Shown here piece after piece: positions 20,531-20,604 of a stretch of DNA of 20,604 bases. The notes below the pieces were generated by a model. The model had not been told where the DNA came from and searched no databases. It was given only the letters and a program-made list of their open reading frames with translations. How positions within the stretch are numbered: position 1 is the stretch's first letter; each line of letters begins with the position of its first letter. The stretch is from Pigoraptor chileana (lineage: Eukaryota; Opisthokonta; Filasterea): NCBI GenBank assembly GCA_943704495.1, contig CALSCR010000792.1:8751-29354 (forward strand), read 5' to 3'. The translations under genes and the position numbers were made by a program.

Positions 20531-20604
<74 letters not shown>
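20531..20604. repeat. (TG)n microsatellite at the window edge
   Basis: At least 37 uninterrupted TG units run off the window, inside the intron of the HECT gene whose acceptor CAG is at 20501-20499. Such a tract is also a likely place for an assembly break. Confidence 0.97.

Overview
The window is protein-coding nuclear DNA from an intron-rich eukaryote. About 35 spliceosomal introns, mostly 86-290 bases, can be placed because both reading phase and protein similarity hold across each junction. Two genes narrow the organism. A receptor tyrosine kinase with the animal-type HRDLAARN and KLPAKW motifs points to Holozoa. An ODAD2/ARMC4 orthologue (outer dynein arm docking) implies a motile flagellum. 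A choanoflagellate, or another flagellated unicellular relative of animals, is the best guess. This is inference; no species marker is present.

Layout, left to right. (1) Minus strand, 12-3494: ODAD2/ARMC4, four exons, lacking only its last exon(s). (2) 3495-3959: intergenic region shared with the divergent RPL41, holding an RFX X-box-like motif. (3) Plus strand, 3960-4600: RPL41 (eL41, 25 residues, split by an intron) with TATA box, pyrimidine-rich start and AATAAA. (4) Minus strand, 4752-5174: a small single-pass membrane protein of unknown function, convergent with RPL41. (5) Minus strand, 5710-7193: RAB5, six exons; one intron has AT-AC ends. (6) 7194-9015: 1.8 kb without a gene, with a 37-base hairpin flanked by 7-base direct repeats. 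(7) Plus strand, 9016-19325: a 25-exon receptor tyrosine kinase of about 1672 residues. (8) Minus strand, 19592-20498: the C-terminal end of a NEDD4-type HECT E3 ligase, its 5' part beyond the window; a (TG)n tract closes the window.

The receptor is the centrepiece. Its order is signal peptide, two related ~200-residue modules I cannot name, LRRNT, about eleven LRRs (mostly one per 72-nt phase-2 exon), Cys-rich EGF-like region, two FN3-like domains, one membrane helix, an intact tyrosine kinase, and a tail ending in a YDNV motif. Four of its introns carry copies of one ~55-base repeat family.

RAB5 (early endosomes), a NEDD4-type ligase (receptor ubiquitination) and a receptor kinase belong to connected processes in animals. 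Here they are simply neighbours, and I see no evidence that they are co-regulated. No RNA genes, CRISPR arrays or autonomous mobile elements were recognised.
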